Shown: positions 16,713 to 24,315, counted from the first letter of the stretch. The stretch is 33,665 nt of DNA from Chthoniobacterales bacterium (GCA_013815325.1 JACDGM010000051.1:1-33665), one strand, 5' to 3'. The notes: generated by a model from the letters alone, not told the origin. Numbers and translations: made by a program.

Positions 16713-17279
16713 ATGATTCCATGCCCGCCCAAAATGCTCGATTATGCCGCGACTACTTTCATAACCGTGGAAGACAAAGAAACGTTCCTCCATCTGCTCG
16801 AGGAGCACGGCGGAATCATCCACAAGGTAGCGGCCAGCTATAGTACTGGACTAGCCGATCGGCATGACCTCAGGCAGGAGATCACGCTGCAATTATGGAA
16901 AGCTTACAAGCGTTACTCACCCGATCGCCCCTTTTCGACCTGGATGTATCGCATCGCCTTGAATGTGGCGATTTCGTTCCTGCGCCGCAACACGCATCCG
17001 GCCCGCCAAACTGTGTCGCTCGACGAAAACGAAATTGAGTTAGTGGACGAATCCGCCGGAAGCGCGGAACCGGACGACCGCATTCTGCTCTTGCAGCAAG
17101 TAATCGCGTCGCTTGGGCCGCTCGATAGGGGCTTGATGCTTCTTTACCTGGATGACCATAGCTACCGCGAAATCGCCGCGGTCCTCGGCATCTCCGAGAC
17201 CAATGTCGCGACCAAACTCCACCGCCTCAAGCAGCGTGTCCGCGAGGAGATGCTGAGACTCAAGCGCCAAAATCCATGA
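16713..17279 (+). CDS. ECF-type sigma-70 factor
   Basis: A 188-residue sigma factor with region 2 (DLRQEITLQLWKAYKRY, then PFSTWMYRIALNVAISFLRR, the -10 recognition and core-binding part) and region 4 (HSYREIAAVLGISETNVATK, a helix-turn-helix for -35 recognition). Regions 1 and 3 are absent, as in extracytoplasmic-function factors. It may start at ATG 16713 or 16734. Its stop overlaps the next start as ATGA, so the two genes are translationally coupled, which suggests that the partner controls it. Confidence 0.88.
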   Translation: MIPCPPKMLDYAATTFITVEDKETFLHLLEEHGGIIHKVAASYSTGLADRHDLRQEITLQLWKAYKRYSPDRPFSTWMYRIALNVAISFLRRNTHPARQTVSLDENEIELVDESAGSAEPDDRILLLQQVIASLGPLDRGLMLLYLDDHSYREIAAVLGISETNVATKLHRLKQRVREEMLRLKRQNP

Positions 17280-17923
17280 CCGAACTCGACGATCTCAAAT
17301 CAACCTGGCAAACGCTTAACCGAACTCTCGAACGGCAGCACACGCTCGCTTTTCATCAGTCTCGCGAATCCAAACTCGAGCGCCTCCGCTCAGGGTTTCG
17401 TCCGCTTGTGATCGGCCAGGTCATCCAAATTATCTGCGGCCTGCTCCTTTCCATCTGCGGGGGCAGTTTCTGGTTCGACCACATAGGTGTCGCGCACCTA
17501 ATGTTCTACGGCATTTCTCTCCACGCCTATGGCGTCATGCTAATCGTCTTTGCAGCGCGGGACCTGTTCCTGATTCAGCGTCTGGACTACGGCGCGCCCG
17601 TGCTAGCGCTTCAGAAGCAGATAGCAGGTCTGCGCGATTGGCACCTACGCTGCGCCCTTTGGTTTGCTGTCGCGGGCTGCTTCATCTGGGTTCCGCTGGT
17701 GCTCCTGATCTTTCATGGACTGGGGGCCGATGTCTGGCAGCGGGCCCCCGAAGTTGTGGGCTGGTTCTTCCTGAGCAGTGTCGTTTGTCTGGCAGTCCTC
17801 TTGGGGATTATCGCCTCGCGGCGTCGACCCGGCGGGGAAAAGCTCGACGCCAGTTCCACCGGCCGCAGTGTCACGCGCGCGCAAGCGTTACTCGCTGAGA
17901 TCGAGCGCTTCGAGCAGGAGTAA
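17276..17923 (+). CDS. four-helix membrane protein coupled to the sigma factor (putative regulator)
   Basis: 215 residues. A soluble N-terminal part with a predicted helix (DDLKSTWQTLNRTLERQHTL) is followed by four hydrophobic segments (VIGQVIQIICGLLLSIC, LMFYGISLHAYGVMLIVF, ALWFAVAGCFIWVPLVLLIF, VGWFFLSSVVCLAVLLGIIA), then a cytoplasmic-type charged tail. Its ATGA overlap with the sigma gene and its cytosolic N terminus suggest an anti-sigma role. No zinc-binding HxxxCxxC motif is seen, so this rests on context only. Confidence 0.7.
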   Translation: MTELDDLKSTWQTLNRTLERQHTLAFHQSRESKLERLRSGFRPLVIGQVIQIICGLLLSICGGSFWFDHIGVAHLMFYGISLHAYGVMLIVFAARDLFLIQRLDYGAPVLALQKQIAGLRDWHLRCALWFAVAGCFIWVPLVLLIFHGLGADVWQRAPEVVGWFFLSSVVCLAVLLGIIASRRRPGGEKLDASSTGRSVTRAQALLAEIERFEQE

Positions 17924-17925
17924 CT

Positions 17926-18351
17926 CTATCCGACCGCTGCGATGACTTTGAGCTCAATCGCGATCGGAGTTGGCAACGCGCCGACTTCGACCGTCGTCCG
18001 CGTCGGATTAGGTTTGCCCGCCCCGGCGAAGTATTCGGGATAAATACGATTAAAAACCGCAAAGTCCTGCTTCATGTTAGTCAGGAAAACTGTGACATCG
18101 ACGATGTCGTTCCAGGCTGCGCCGGCATCTTCGAGGACGAGGCGGACGTTTTCAAAAACGGCGTGACACTGTTTTTCGATGTCATAACTCGCGATGTTAC
18201 GATCCGTATCGAGAGTTACGCCGGGGATTTCCTTGCTTCCGCGAACGCGCGGCCCGATCCCAGAAAGAAAGAGCAGGCTTCCCACGCGTCGTGCATGCGG
18301 GAAAGCGCCGACCGGTTCAGCCGCCCGCGCGCTCTCGAAAGACTCGTCCAT
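17926..18351 (-). CDS. RidA-family protein, likely 2-aminomuconate deaminase
   Basis: About 141 residues, a YjgF/RidA fold: LLFLSGIGPR, then QCHAVFENVRLVLEDAGAAW, DIVDVTVFLTNM, and the C-terminal block NPTRTTVEVGALPTPIAIEL with the conserved Arg that binds the carboxylate. The spacing and the SKEIPGVTLDTDRNIASYDIE insertion resemble 2-aminomuconate deaminases of the tryptophan meta-pathway rather than generic RidA. Its place next to the semialdehyde dehydrogenase and near kynU/kmo supports that. Start at ATG 18351 rather than the TTG just before it. It is convergent with the sigma/membrane pair. Confidence 0.8.
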   Translation of the reverse strand: MDESFESARAAEPVGAFPHARRVGSLLFLSGIGPRVRGSKEIPGVTLDTDRNIASYDIEKQCHAVFENVRLVLEDAGAAWNDIVDVTVFLTNMKQDFAVFNRIYPEYFAGAGKPNPTRTTVEVGALPTPIAIELKVIAAVG

Positions 18352-18362
18352 CAAACTTGCAT

Positions 18363-18644
18363 TTAGGCGCGGGCTGCCGGAGAAAAACGCCTCGCCGATC
18401 GGAGACGGGCTTTAGCCGCCGCTGCTGCGCGATCTCGTGGCGAGGCATGAGTAACCAGCGAGTGAAGGAGCTCTTCCACGATCTGCGTCACGCCGTCCAC
18501 CGCACGGTCGAAAGCTTCTTCATTTGCCACTGAAGGTTTCGTGAAGCCACTCAGCTTGCGAACGAACTGAAGAGAAGACGCCCGTATCTCTTCCGCGGTG
18601 GCTGGAGGCATAAAGTTATCCAGAGTTTTGATGTTTCGGCACAT
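18363..18644 (-). CDS. DUF2277 family protein
   Basis: 93 residues beginning MCRNIKTLDNFMPPATAEEI, then LQFVRKLSGFTKPSVANEEAF and LVTHASPRDRAAAAAKARLR. This is the conserved DUF2277 layout and normal length; function is unknown. The start at 18644 is set by the family's invariant MCRNIK. It lies 11 bases upstream of the RidA-like gene and 31 bases downstream of the dehydrogenase on the same strand, so the three are probably co-transcribed. An unconserved longer open frame overlaps the dehydrogenase end and was not used. Confidence 0.88.
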   Translation of the reverse strand: MCRNIKTLDNFMPPATAEEIRASSLQFVRKLSGFTKPSVANEEAFDRAVDGVTQIVEELLHSLVTHASPRDRAAAAAKARLRSARRFSPAARA

Positions 18645-18675
18645 AGTTTCCTTAGGTAATCGGGAACGCTGAGAG

Positions 18676-20133
18676 TTACTTCGCGATGCAGATGTTTTTC
18701 GCCTCGGTAAAAAAGTGCAGCGCTTCGTTGCCCCCTTCCCGGCCAACGCCGCTTTGTTTCATGCCGCCGAACGGGACGCGCAAGTCACGCACGAGCCAGC
18801 AATTTACCCAGACCGTTCCCGTGTGAATTTGTTCGGCGACGCGATGGGCGCGATTCAGGTTTTGCGTCCAAACACTCGAGGCAAGGCCGTATTCGTTGTC
18901 GTTGGCGTAGCCGATCACCTCCTCTTCGCTCTCGAAAGGGGTGATCGTTATCACCGGGCCAAAAATCTCCTCGCGATTCACCCGGGAAGCAACCGGCAGC
19001 CCGGTGATGACGGTAGGCGGGAAGAAAAAGCCGTCGCGGCAACGGTCGTTAGGCGGCGGTGGCGCAGATCCACCGACCGTGATTTTGCCGCCCTCCTCCC
19101 GCGCGAGGCCGACGTAAAATTTTACCTTCTCGAGCTGCGTTCGCGAAACGATCGCGCCCTGGTCGGTGGTGGATTCGAGCGGATCCCCCAGCTGAAGCTG
19201 CGCGGTTTTTTCGACGAAGCGCCTAACGAACTCATCATAGGCCGACCGCTCAACAAAGACGCGCGATCCGCAGAGGCAGACCTGGCCCTGGTTCGCGAAA
19301 GACGAGCGCAGGCTTCCTACAATCGCGGCGTCGAGGTTGGCATCGGCAAAGATGATATTCGGGTTTTTACCCCCAAGCTCAAGTGAGATCTTTTTGAAAA
19401 GCGGCGCGCCCGCTTCCGCCACTTTCCGCCCGGTCACGGTGCCGCCCGTGAATGAGATCGTTCCGACTTTCGGATGCGCGGTGATAGCCGAGCCAACGTT
19501 AGGCCCGGTGCCATGCACAATGTTGAGGACGCCGTTAGGTAAGCCGGCTTCGCGACAAATTTCGCAGAGCAGGAACGCCGTCATCGGCGTCAACTCGCTC
19601 GGCTTCGCGACGGCTGTATTCCCGACCGCGATCGCGGGCGCGATCTTCCAACTGAGCAAATATAACGGTAGATTCCACGGCGAGATCAAGCCCACCACCC
19701 CCCGCGGCTGGCGCAGCGTATAATTGAAAGCCACGCCGTCCATGACGTGCGCCTCGTTCTCCGTGTGCAGGATCGCGGTGGCGAAGAAGCGAAAATTGCT
19801 CGACGCGCGCGGGATGTCGAGACTGCGCGCGAGCGAGAGTGGTTTGCCCGTATCAACCGATTCCGCGCGTGCGAATTTCTCGAGGTCGCGTTCGATGAGA
19901 TCGGCAATGCGCAGGAGAACGCGCGAACGCTCCGCCGTCGATGTGCCCGACCATTCAGGGAAAGCCTTTTCAGCAGCGGCCACTGCCTGGTCGACATCGC
20001 GGCTGTCGCTATCCGGCACCTGTGAGTACGGCTGTCCGGTCGCCGGTTCGATGTTGTCGAGATATTTGCCGCCGACTGGCCCGTCGAACTGCCCGTCGAT
20101 GAAATTTAGAATTTTGTTTAGTTCAGTTGGCAC
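18676..20133 (-). CDS. aldehyde dehydrogenase, likely 2-aminomuconate 6-semialdehyde dehydrogenase
   Basis: A 485-residue NAD-dependent aldehyde dehydrogenase. SPWNLPLYLLSWKIAPA is the cofactor-binding motif, SFTGGTVTGRK the Gly-rich turn, Glu252 in SLELGGKNP the general base, and Cys286 in NQGQVCLCGSR the nucleophile. EEIFGPV and the terminal PFGGMKQSGVGREGG are also present. GQVCLCGSR and 'RFFATAI...MDG' resemble aminomuconate/hydroxymuconate semialdehyde dehydrogenases of kynurenine and catechol meta-cleavage. Start GTG at 20133. Four CGTTAGG cores fall inside, in different codon phases. Confidence 0.88.
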   Translation of the reverse strand: MPTELNKILNFIDGQFDGPVGGKYLDNIEPATGQPYSQVPDSDSRDVDQAVAAAEKAFPEWSGTSTAERSRVLLRIADLIERDLEKFARAESVDTGKPLSLARSLDIPRASSNFRFFATAILHTENEAHVMDGVAFNYTLRQPRGVVGLISPWNLPLYLLSWKIAPAIAVGNTAVAKPSELTPMTAFLLCEICREAGLPNGVLNIVHGTGPNVGSAITAHPKVGTISFTGGTVTGRKVAEAGAPLFKKISLELGGKNPNIIFADANLDAAIVGSLRSSFANQGQVCLCGSRVFVERSAYDEFVRRFVEKTAQLQLGDPLESTTDQGAIVSRTQLEKVKFYVGLAREEGGKITVGGSAPPPPNDRCRDGFFFPPTVITGLPVASRVNREEIFGPVITITPFESEEEVIGYANDNEYGLASSVWTQNLNRAHRVAEQIHTGTVWVNCWLVRDLRVPFGGMKQSGVGREGGNEALHFFTEAKNICIAK

Positions 20134-20145
20134 GCGACTGGAGTC

Positions 20146-20816
20146 TCACAAGAATATACATGCGGCTTTCCGCGCGCGACAAACCCTCTCCGCGTTGCTG
20201 TGGGAAACGATCGGCGGCCTGGTCGTTAGGGAGAAAATTTCCTCGAAGCCGGCCGGATTGATATGCGCCAGATCGAGCAGGATCCCGAGCCGTTCGCATT
20301 CCTGCTCCAGTTCGCGGCCGAACGTCGTTAGGCCGGTGGAGGGCGAACCGCTGGCGGCAAAGATCCCGCCCGCCGCCGCCGTGTTCACCCTCGCGTGCGT
20401 GAGCGAAAGGGAGCGCAAACCCAGCTCGTAAAAATGCGCAACAGATTGAGATCGTCCCACAATGGCTCGGCCCCTTCCATCGTGAGAAGGAGTGCGATTC
20501 GTCCTTAAACCTGGGCCTGCTCGATCTCGGCAGACGTTTTGCAGAGCACGAGCCGCGACGTGCTTTCCAACTCCACCTTGAGCAGCGCGACCCGATCGAG
20601 CGCCACGCGCAACGCCTGATCGGGCACGTATTGAACCTCGATGTAAAGCGCAACGCCGAGCAGACCGATTTCGCCCGCTTCAAACTCCGGCAGGAAGTCG
20701 GCCGCAATCACATTCCGGCGCGGCCGGCTCAAAAACAGGCTGAGCGGCAGATCGAAGTGCAGATCAATCAGCCGTCCGGCGTGGAGACGCGAAACTCTCT
20801 CTTCCGTAGAACTCAA
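20146..20816 (-). pseudogene. peptidase M19 (membrane dipeptidase-like) remnant
   Basis: The N terminus has RLIDLHFDLPLSLF, the first metal-binding HxD-like motif of renal dipeptidase-type enzymes. TMEGAEPLWDDLNLLRIF carries the bridging Glu, and LDLAHINPAGF with PPIVSHSNA carry later metal-site His. Several lesions are present: an in-frame TAA near 20506 (GTT TAA GGA), a one-base deletion in a T run near 20433 shifting FYELGLRSLSLTHARVN to another frame, and loss of roughly the last third after SHSNAERV. It starts with TTG overlapping the lpxB stop (TTGA) and ends just before the dehydrogenase gene, so it was once part of this minus-strand operon. Confidence 0.82.
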
Positions 20817-21943
20817 GTTGTGGGGGCGACCGCGTCGAGAATGGCGCGGGCTGCGGTTTCGCCTGCGCCGCCTTTGCCGAGTTTGGCGACCACAGTGTCG
20901 AAATCGGCGATCATCTGCGCACGACGAGCCGGGTCGTCGAGCAGGCGCAGCAGCTCGGTTGCGATCGCGTCGGGTTGGGCATTTTCCTGGATGAACTCCG
21001 GAACAATTTCGCGGTCCGCGAGAACGTTAGGCATGCCCAGATGTTTTACGCGAATCAGGATTCGGCCGGCCAGATAGGTCAGTCCGGCGACCTTGTAGAC
21101 GAGCACAAACGGCAACCGGAAAAAAGCCGCTTCGAGGGTCGCGGTGCCGGAGGCCACCACGCCGGCCGCGCTCCGCTGCATAGTCTGGGCGGCTTCCCCG
21201 AGCAGGACCGCGATTTGGCCTAACGAGTCGCCAACTGGCTGCAGGTCGTGCCGGATTTGGCGCGCGAGCGCATCCGACGCCGCGGCGATTTCAAAGCGCA
21301 AAGCGGGGCGCTGGGAGTGGAGATGGCGCATCACCTCGAGGAGAATCGGCATCAACTTGGACACCTCACGCGCGCGGCTGCCGGGGAAAAGCCCGATGAG
21401 ATTCGGATCGCGCGGCGCTGTCACGCGCTTCGCTGCGAGGGTCTCGATCATGGGATGCCCGACAAAAATCGTATGCAGCCCGGACTGCTCGTAGAGCTCC
21501 GCTTCGAAGGGAAAAATGCAGAGCATGAGGTCGAGCCACTGCGCCATCCTGGGAATGCGTCTGCGATTCCAGGCCCAGACTTGCGGGCTGATGTAGTAGA
21601 TGATTTTTTCGCCTAACGAGCGGCGGCGCAGGGCGCGCGCGAGCCGCAGATTAAAACCCGGGTAATCGATCAGGATGACAGCGTCGGGTTTGCTCACGGC
21701 CACTTCGTCGAGCGTCTTTTGCATTTGCCGCCAGAAATAGGGGTAATGCTTCACCACTTCCCAGAGCCCGACGACGCCAGCTTGGTCGATCCAGTTCACG
21801 AACTCGCCACCGGCGAGTTGTTTCATCTGCGGTCCGCCGCGGCCGAGGAAGCGAACGTTAGGCTGGAAAGCCCGCAACCATTGCATGAGCGCCGCTCCGT
21901 GATTGTCGCCGCTCGCTTCGCCGGCGAGGAAGTAGAGATTCAT
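20813..21943 (-). CDS. lpxB: lipid-A-disaccharide synthase
   Basis: A 376-residue GT-B (GT19) glycosyltransferase joining UDP-2,3-diacylglucosamine and lipid X to form the lipid A disaccharide at the inner membrane. Motifs are FLAGEASGDNHGA at the N terminus, GLWEVVKHYP, ILIDYPGFNLRLA, YYISPQVWAWNRRR, IFPFEAELY, VGHPMIE, GLFPGSRAREV and SGTATLEAAFF. Full length. The start at 21943 (MNLYFLAGEASGD) is fixed by the family; a frame open to 22006 only adds the palindrome region. Four CGTTAGG cores lie inside it in two codon phases (SLG and PNV). The Gfo/Idh/MocA gene lies just upstream. Confidence 0.95.
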   Translation of the reverse strand: MNLYFLAGEASGDNHGAALMQWLRAFQPNVRFLGRGGPQMKQLAGGEFVNWIDQAGVVGLWEVVKHYPYFWRQMQKTLDEVAVSKPDAVILIDYPGFNLRLARALRRRSLGEKIIYYISPQVWAWNRRRIPRMAQWLDLMLCIFPFEAELYEQSGLHTIFVGHPMIETLAAKRVTAPRDPNLIGLFPGSRAREVSKLMPILLEVMRHLHSQRPALRFEIAAASDALARQIRHDLQPVGDSLGQIAVLLGEAAQTMQRSAAGVVASGTATLEAAFFRLPFVLVYKVAGLTYLAGRILIRVKHLGMPNVLADREIVPEFIQENAQPDAIATELLRLLDDPARRAQMIADFDTVVAKLGKGGAGETAARAILDAVAPTT

Positions 21944-21966
21944 GGGCGATATGGGAACACCACCCA

Positions 21967-21986
21967 GGACTCGCCGCGGCGAGTCC
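21967..21986. repeat. perfect 20-bp palindrome upstream of lpxB
   Basis: GGACTCGCCGCGGCGAGTCC is an exact palindrome in the 59-base gap between the oxidoreductase stop and the lpxB start. Related halves occur at about 11468 and 14150. In the transcript it could fold about 24 bases before the lpxB start, so it may tune translation or be a REP-like relic. Confidence 0.6.
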
Positions 21987-22002
21987 AGTTTGTCCTCCCC
22001 GC

Positions 22003-22932
22003 TCATCCGCTAAACGGCGCGTCTCCAATCTTCTTTGTAATCTCCAGCGCCAACTCGAGCGCCGCCGTCGCTTCAAACCCCGACACCTTTGGCTCCAGTC
22101 CTCCACGGGCGCATTCGATAAACGCCAAAATCTCGCGCTTGAGCGGCTCTTCGTGTTCGATCTCGACCTCTTCGCGTTCGATCCCGCCGCCGCTCCGTCG
22201 ATAAATCTCTCCCGTCTGGTTTTGGTAATCGAGCGACAAATAGGCGTCCTCCTGAAAGACCCGAATCTTGCGCATCCGCTCCGGGCTGATCCGGCTCGAG
22301 GTGATATTCGCGATGCAGCCGTTCTCGAAACGCAGCCGCGCATTGGCGATATCTTCGCGCCGGCTCAAGACCGCCACGCCGACCGCGTCGATCGTCTGCA
22401 CAGGCGACCTAACGAGATGCAAAATAATTTCAAGATCGTGAATCATGAGGTCAAGGACGACGCCGATATTGGTGCTCCGATTTGGGAAAGGCGAAAGCCG
22501 GTGCGCCTCGATGAAGCGCGGATGCGAGAGCCGAGCTTCGAGCGCGCCGAGCACCGGATTGAAGCGCTCGACATGTCCGACCTGCAGAACCAAACGACGC
22601 GTCGCCGCCAGCGCGGCCAGCTCGCTCGCCTGCGCGGTCTTATCGGCGATCGGTTTTTCGACAAGCAAGTGCTTTCCTTGCTCGAGCAAGGCGCGCCCGA
22701 TTTGGAAATGCGAATCGGTCGGAGTGGCGATGGAAGCCGCGTCGATCAAGTCGCTGAATTCCTCCAGCGACGCAGCCGCGCGCACGGCATATTGCGCCGC
22801 GATTTTCGCGGCGTTTGCGGCATCGGTGTCGTAGACCGCGGTGAACTCGGCTCCCGTGCTCTCGGCATAAATACGCGCGTGATTTTTTCCGATGTGACCG
22901 ACGCCGACAACGCCGACGCGAAGCGCTTTCAT
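22003..22932 (-). CDS. Gfo/Idh/MocA family oxidoreductase (sugar dehydrogenase)
   Basis: About 309 residues. The N-terminal Rossmann fold is RVGVVGVGHIGKNHARIYAE, then AVYDTD; the catalytic-lysine motif is LLVEKPIADK (EKP), with TDSHFQIG before it. The C-terminal domain has SFPNRSTNIGVVLDLMIHDLEIIL, with the active-site Asp/His. NAD(P)-dependent sugar oxidation or reduction is expected. Its placement directly before lpxB fits a nucleotide-sugar step in lipid A or surface glycan synthesis, such as a GnnA-like UDP-GlcNAc 3-dehydrogenase, but the paired aminotransferase is absent, so this is speculation. Start ATG 22932. Confidence 0.85.
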   Translation of the reverse strand: MKALRVGVVGVGHIGKNHARIYAESTGAEFTAVYDTDAANAAKIAAQYAVRAAASLEEFSDLIDAASIATPTDSHFQIGRALLEQGKHLLVEKPIADKTAQASELAALAATRRLVLQVGHVERFNPVLGALEARLSHPRFIEAHRLSPFPNRSTNIGVVLDLMIHDLEIILHLVRSPVQTIDAVGVAVLSRREDIANARLRFENGCIANITSSRISPERMRKIRVFQEDAYLSLDYQNQTGEIYRRSGGGIEREEVEIEHEEPLKREILAFIECARGGLEPKVSGFEATAALELALEITKKIGDAPFSG

Positions 22933-22991
22933 CGGCGCGCGCGAGTAGAAATGAGTGGGAACATGAGGAAAGCTGCCAGTCAACCGCAGCC

Positions 22992-23582
22992 ATGAAAGAA
23001 ACGCAAACCGATTGGGAAGAGGCCTACCGGCGCCGCGAAACACCGTGGGAGAAAGGTCGGCCGCATCCGGCGCTGAGTGATTTCCTGGCGACAGATGGGC
23101 CGATCGCCGGCGAGATTTTCGTGCCCGGTTGCGGCTCGGGTCACGATGTCCGCGCCCTCAGCACGGCGGCGAACCATGTGGTCGGAATCGACCTCGCACC
23201 CTTCGCGATCGCGCGGGCCAATTCCTTTCCGAAGAGGGGGAACGAAGAATATCAGCTCGCGGATCTCTTTGCTTTGCCGGCGGAATGGAATGGTCGCTTC
23301 GACGTCGTCTTCGAGCACACCTGCTTCTGCGCGATCGATCCGGCGCGCCGCGCACAGTATGTCGAAGCGATCGTTAGGCTGCTCAAACCGGGCCGCCGGC
23401 TGCTCGCGATTTTTTTCCTCAATCCGGATCACGATGAAGAAGGGCCGCCTTACGGGGTGAGCAGGCAAGAGCTGGAGGAACGCTTCGGCGTCCGCTTTAA
23501 GCTCGAAAGCGAATGGGTGCCAGTGCGCACCCATCCCGGCCGGGAAGAGCGCGAGCTGATGCGCGTGCTGGTGCGGGTGTAG
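22992..23582 (+). CDS. TPMT/thiol methyltransferase-like SAM methyltransferase
   Basis: 196 residues. An opening W..AYRRRETPWEKGRPHPAL, SAM motif EIFVPGCGSGHDVRAL, the acidic GIDLAPFAI, and FDVVFEHTCFCAIDP..R.QYV are the thiopurine/thiol methyltransferase family pattern (TPMT superfamily), normally about 200 residues. Substrates may be thiols, halides, or metalloid compounds such as tellurite; which one cannot be told. It is divergent from the oxidoreductase with 59 bases between starts, so a shared promoter region is likely. Confidence 0.85.
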   Translation: MKETQTDWEEAYRRRETPWEKGRPHPALSDFLATDGPIAGEIFVPGCGSGHDVRALSTAANHVVGIDLAPFAIARANSFPKRGNEEYQLADLFALPAEWNGRFDVVFEHTCFCAIDPARRAQYVEAIVRLLKPGRRLLAIFFLNPDHDEEGPPYGVSRQELEERFGVRFKLESEWVPVRTHPGREERELMRVLVRV

Positions 23583-23631
23583 CGGCGGCCTAGTGCAGTG
23601 CAGGGGATGTCATCTCCTCGGGAGAAGAAAA

Positions 23632-23659
23632 GCCCGCGTCACCTTGCGGCGACGCGGGC
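23632..23659 (+). terminator. strong hairpin after the methyltransferase gene
   Basis: GCCCGCGTC (23632-23640) and GACGCGGGC (23651-23659) form a perfect 9-bp GC stem with a 10-base loop, 50 bases after the stop codon. There is no long T-tract (CCGTCTCTG follows), so it is an imperfect intrinsic terminator. The rest of 23583-23766 has no credible gene; one TCGTTAGGC copy sits at 23738-23746, and its CTCG/CGAG flanks can pair. Confidence 0.5.
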
Positions 23660-23766
23660 CCGTCTCTGAGAAACGAGCGTCTAGCTTACGCGCGACAGCC
23701 TCCGGCTGCCATTTCCATTCCGTTGCCAGAGCTATTCTCGTTAGGCGAGATCGCGGCGAGCGGCGT

Positions 23767-23839
23767 GATCGCAGCCTTGGGCGACGACGCCGGCTCCGGC
23801 GCTGTCAAGATTTGCACACTGACCCTTAACGCTGTGCCC
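23767..23839 (+). repeat. second short repeat family, copy a
   Basis: GATCGCAGCCTTGGGCGA, GACGCCGGCTCC, GCGCTGTCAAGATTTGCAC and ACTGACCCTTAACGCTGTGC follow in order. Related copies lie at 24253, 33143 and 33464. A GGCG...CGCC mini-hairpin sits near the left. It abuts the broken end of an RHS fragment. Confidence 0.75.
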
Positions 23840-24195
23840 GGTTCAGGGCATCAAAAACAAAGCTGCTCGCCGGGTTCGTTCCCGGGGTGCGGGTGAGCGG
23901 GTTGCCGTTGTCATCGTAGGTATAGCTGACGACGTTGACCCCGGCATACTTCAGATCCAGCAGCTGATCGCGCCCCGTATAATCATAGGTGTAGGCGACT
24001 GGACCGGGATAGGTCGTCGTGGCCCGGCTCCCGTCGCCATCGTAGGCGTAGGTAATGGTGCGATGAACCCCGTCGCCATACGACGTGTTAACCGTCCCCC
24101 ATTCCTCCTGCGATTTGAGGCGGCTGTCATTGAACCAGGCGAAGTTGATGAAGGTGTTGGCCGTGTTGCAGGTGAGGATGAGCGGTCTTGCGAAA
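23840..24195 (-). pseudogene. RHS/YD-repeat core fragment 1
   Basis: The minus strand encodes RHS repeats: RLKSQEEWGTVNTSYGDGVH, then TITYAYDGDGSRATTTYPGP, YTYDYTGRDQLLDL, VVSYTYDDNGNPLTRTPGTN and FVFDALNR. It lacks both ends. The 5' side breaks at a REP (24200), and the 3' side stops exactly at the conserved DALNR, where repeat family 2 begins. Similar residues occur in the core at 25-26 kb. RHS cores form a shell that encloses a C-terminal toxin; this piece alone cannot do so. Confidence 0.85.
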
Positions 24196-24199
24196 GTTT

Positions 24200-24223
24200 G
24201 TGTCGATAGTAAGCTCTGACCCC
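24200..24223 (+). repeat. REP element
   Basis: GTGTCGATAGTAAGCTCTGA then CCCC; a single copy of the repeat that forms the REPINs at 27449, 30285 and 33004. It marks the 5' break of RHS fragment 1. Confidence 0.85.
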
Positions 24224-24252
24224 GATTCCGACTGCCCCCCGCCTTCAGGCGC

Positions 24253-24315
24253 GATCGCCGTCTTGGGCGATGACGCCGGCGCTCCGGTTCTGTCAAGATT
24301 TGCACCCTGACCCCC
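24253..24315 (+). repeat. second short repeat family, copy b (diverged)
   Basis: GATCGCCGTCTTGGGCGATG, ACGCCGGCGCTCC, and TGTCAAGATTTGCACCCTGA followed by five C. It is 30 bases from the REP at 24200, so both families meet here. The terminal TAACGCTCTGCC part is replaced. Confidence 0.65.

Larger units (their letters stand above)
19047..23745. repeat. dense cluster of the TCGTTAGGC/CGTTAGG motif
   Basis: Thirteen copies of CGTTAGG or its complement start at 19047, 19222, 19497, 19533, 20224, 20326, 21025, 21219, 21612, 21856, 22408, 23372 and 23739; about 0.6 would be expected by chance in 4.7 kb. Most extend to TCGTTAGG or TCGTTAGGC. They occur on both strands and within genes in different codon phases (P-N, L-T, V-R and S-L-G readings), including codons unusual for GC-rich DNA (TTA, AGG, CTA). 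Eight more lie at 844-15245. Confidence 0.8.

Noticed and set aside
23593-23829. Plus-strand frame of 78 codons after the methyltransferase
   Set aside because: It crosses the terminator-like hairpin and repeat family 2 and has shadow-like composition.
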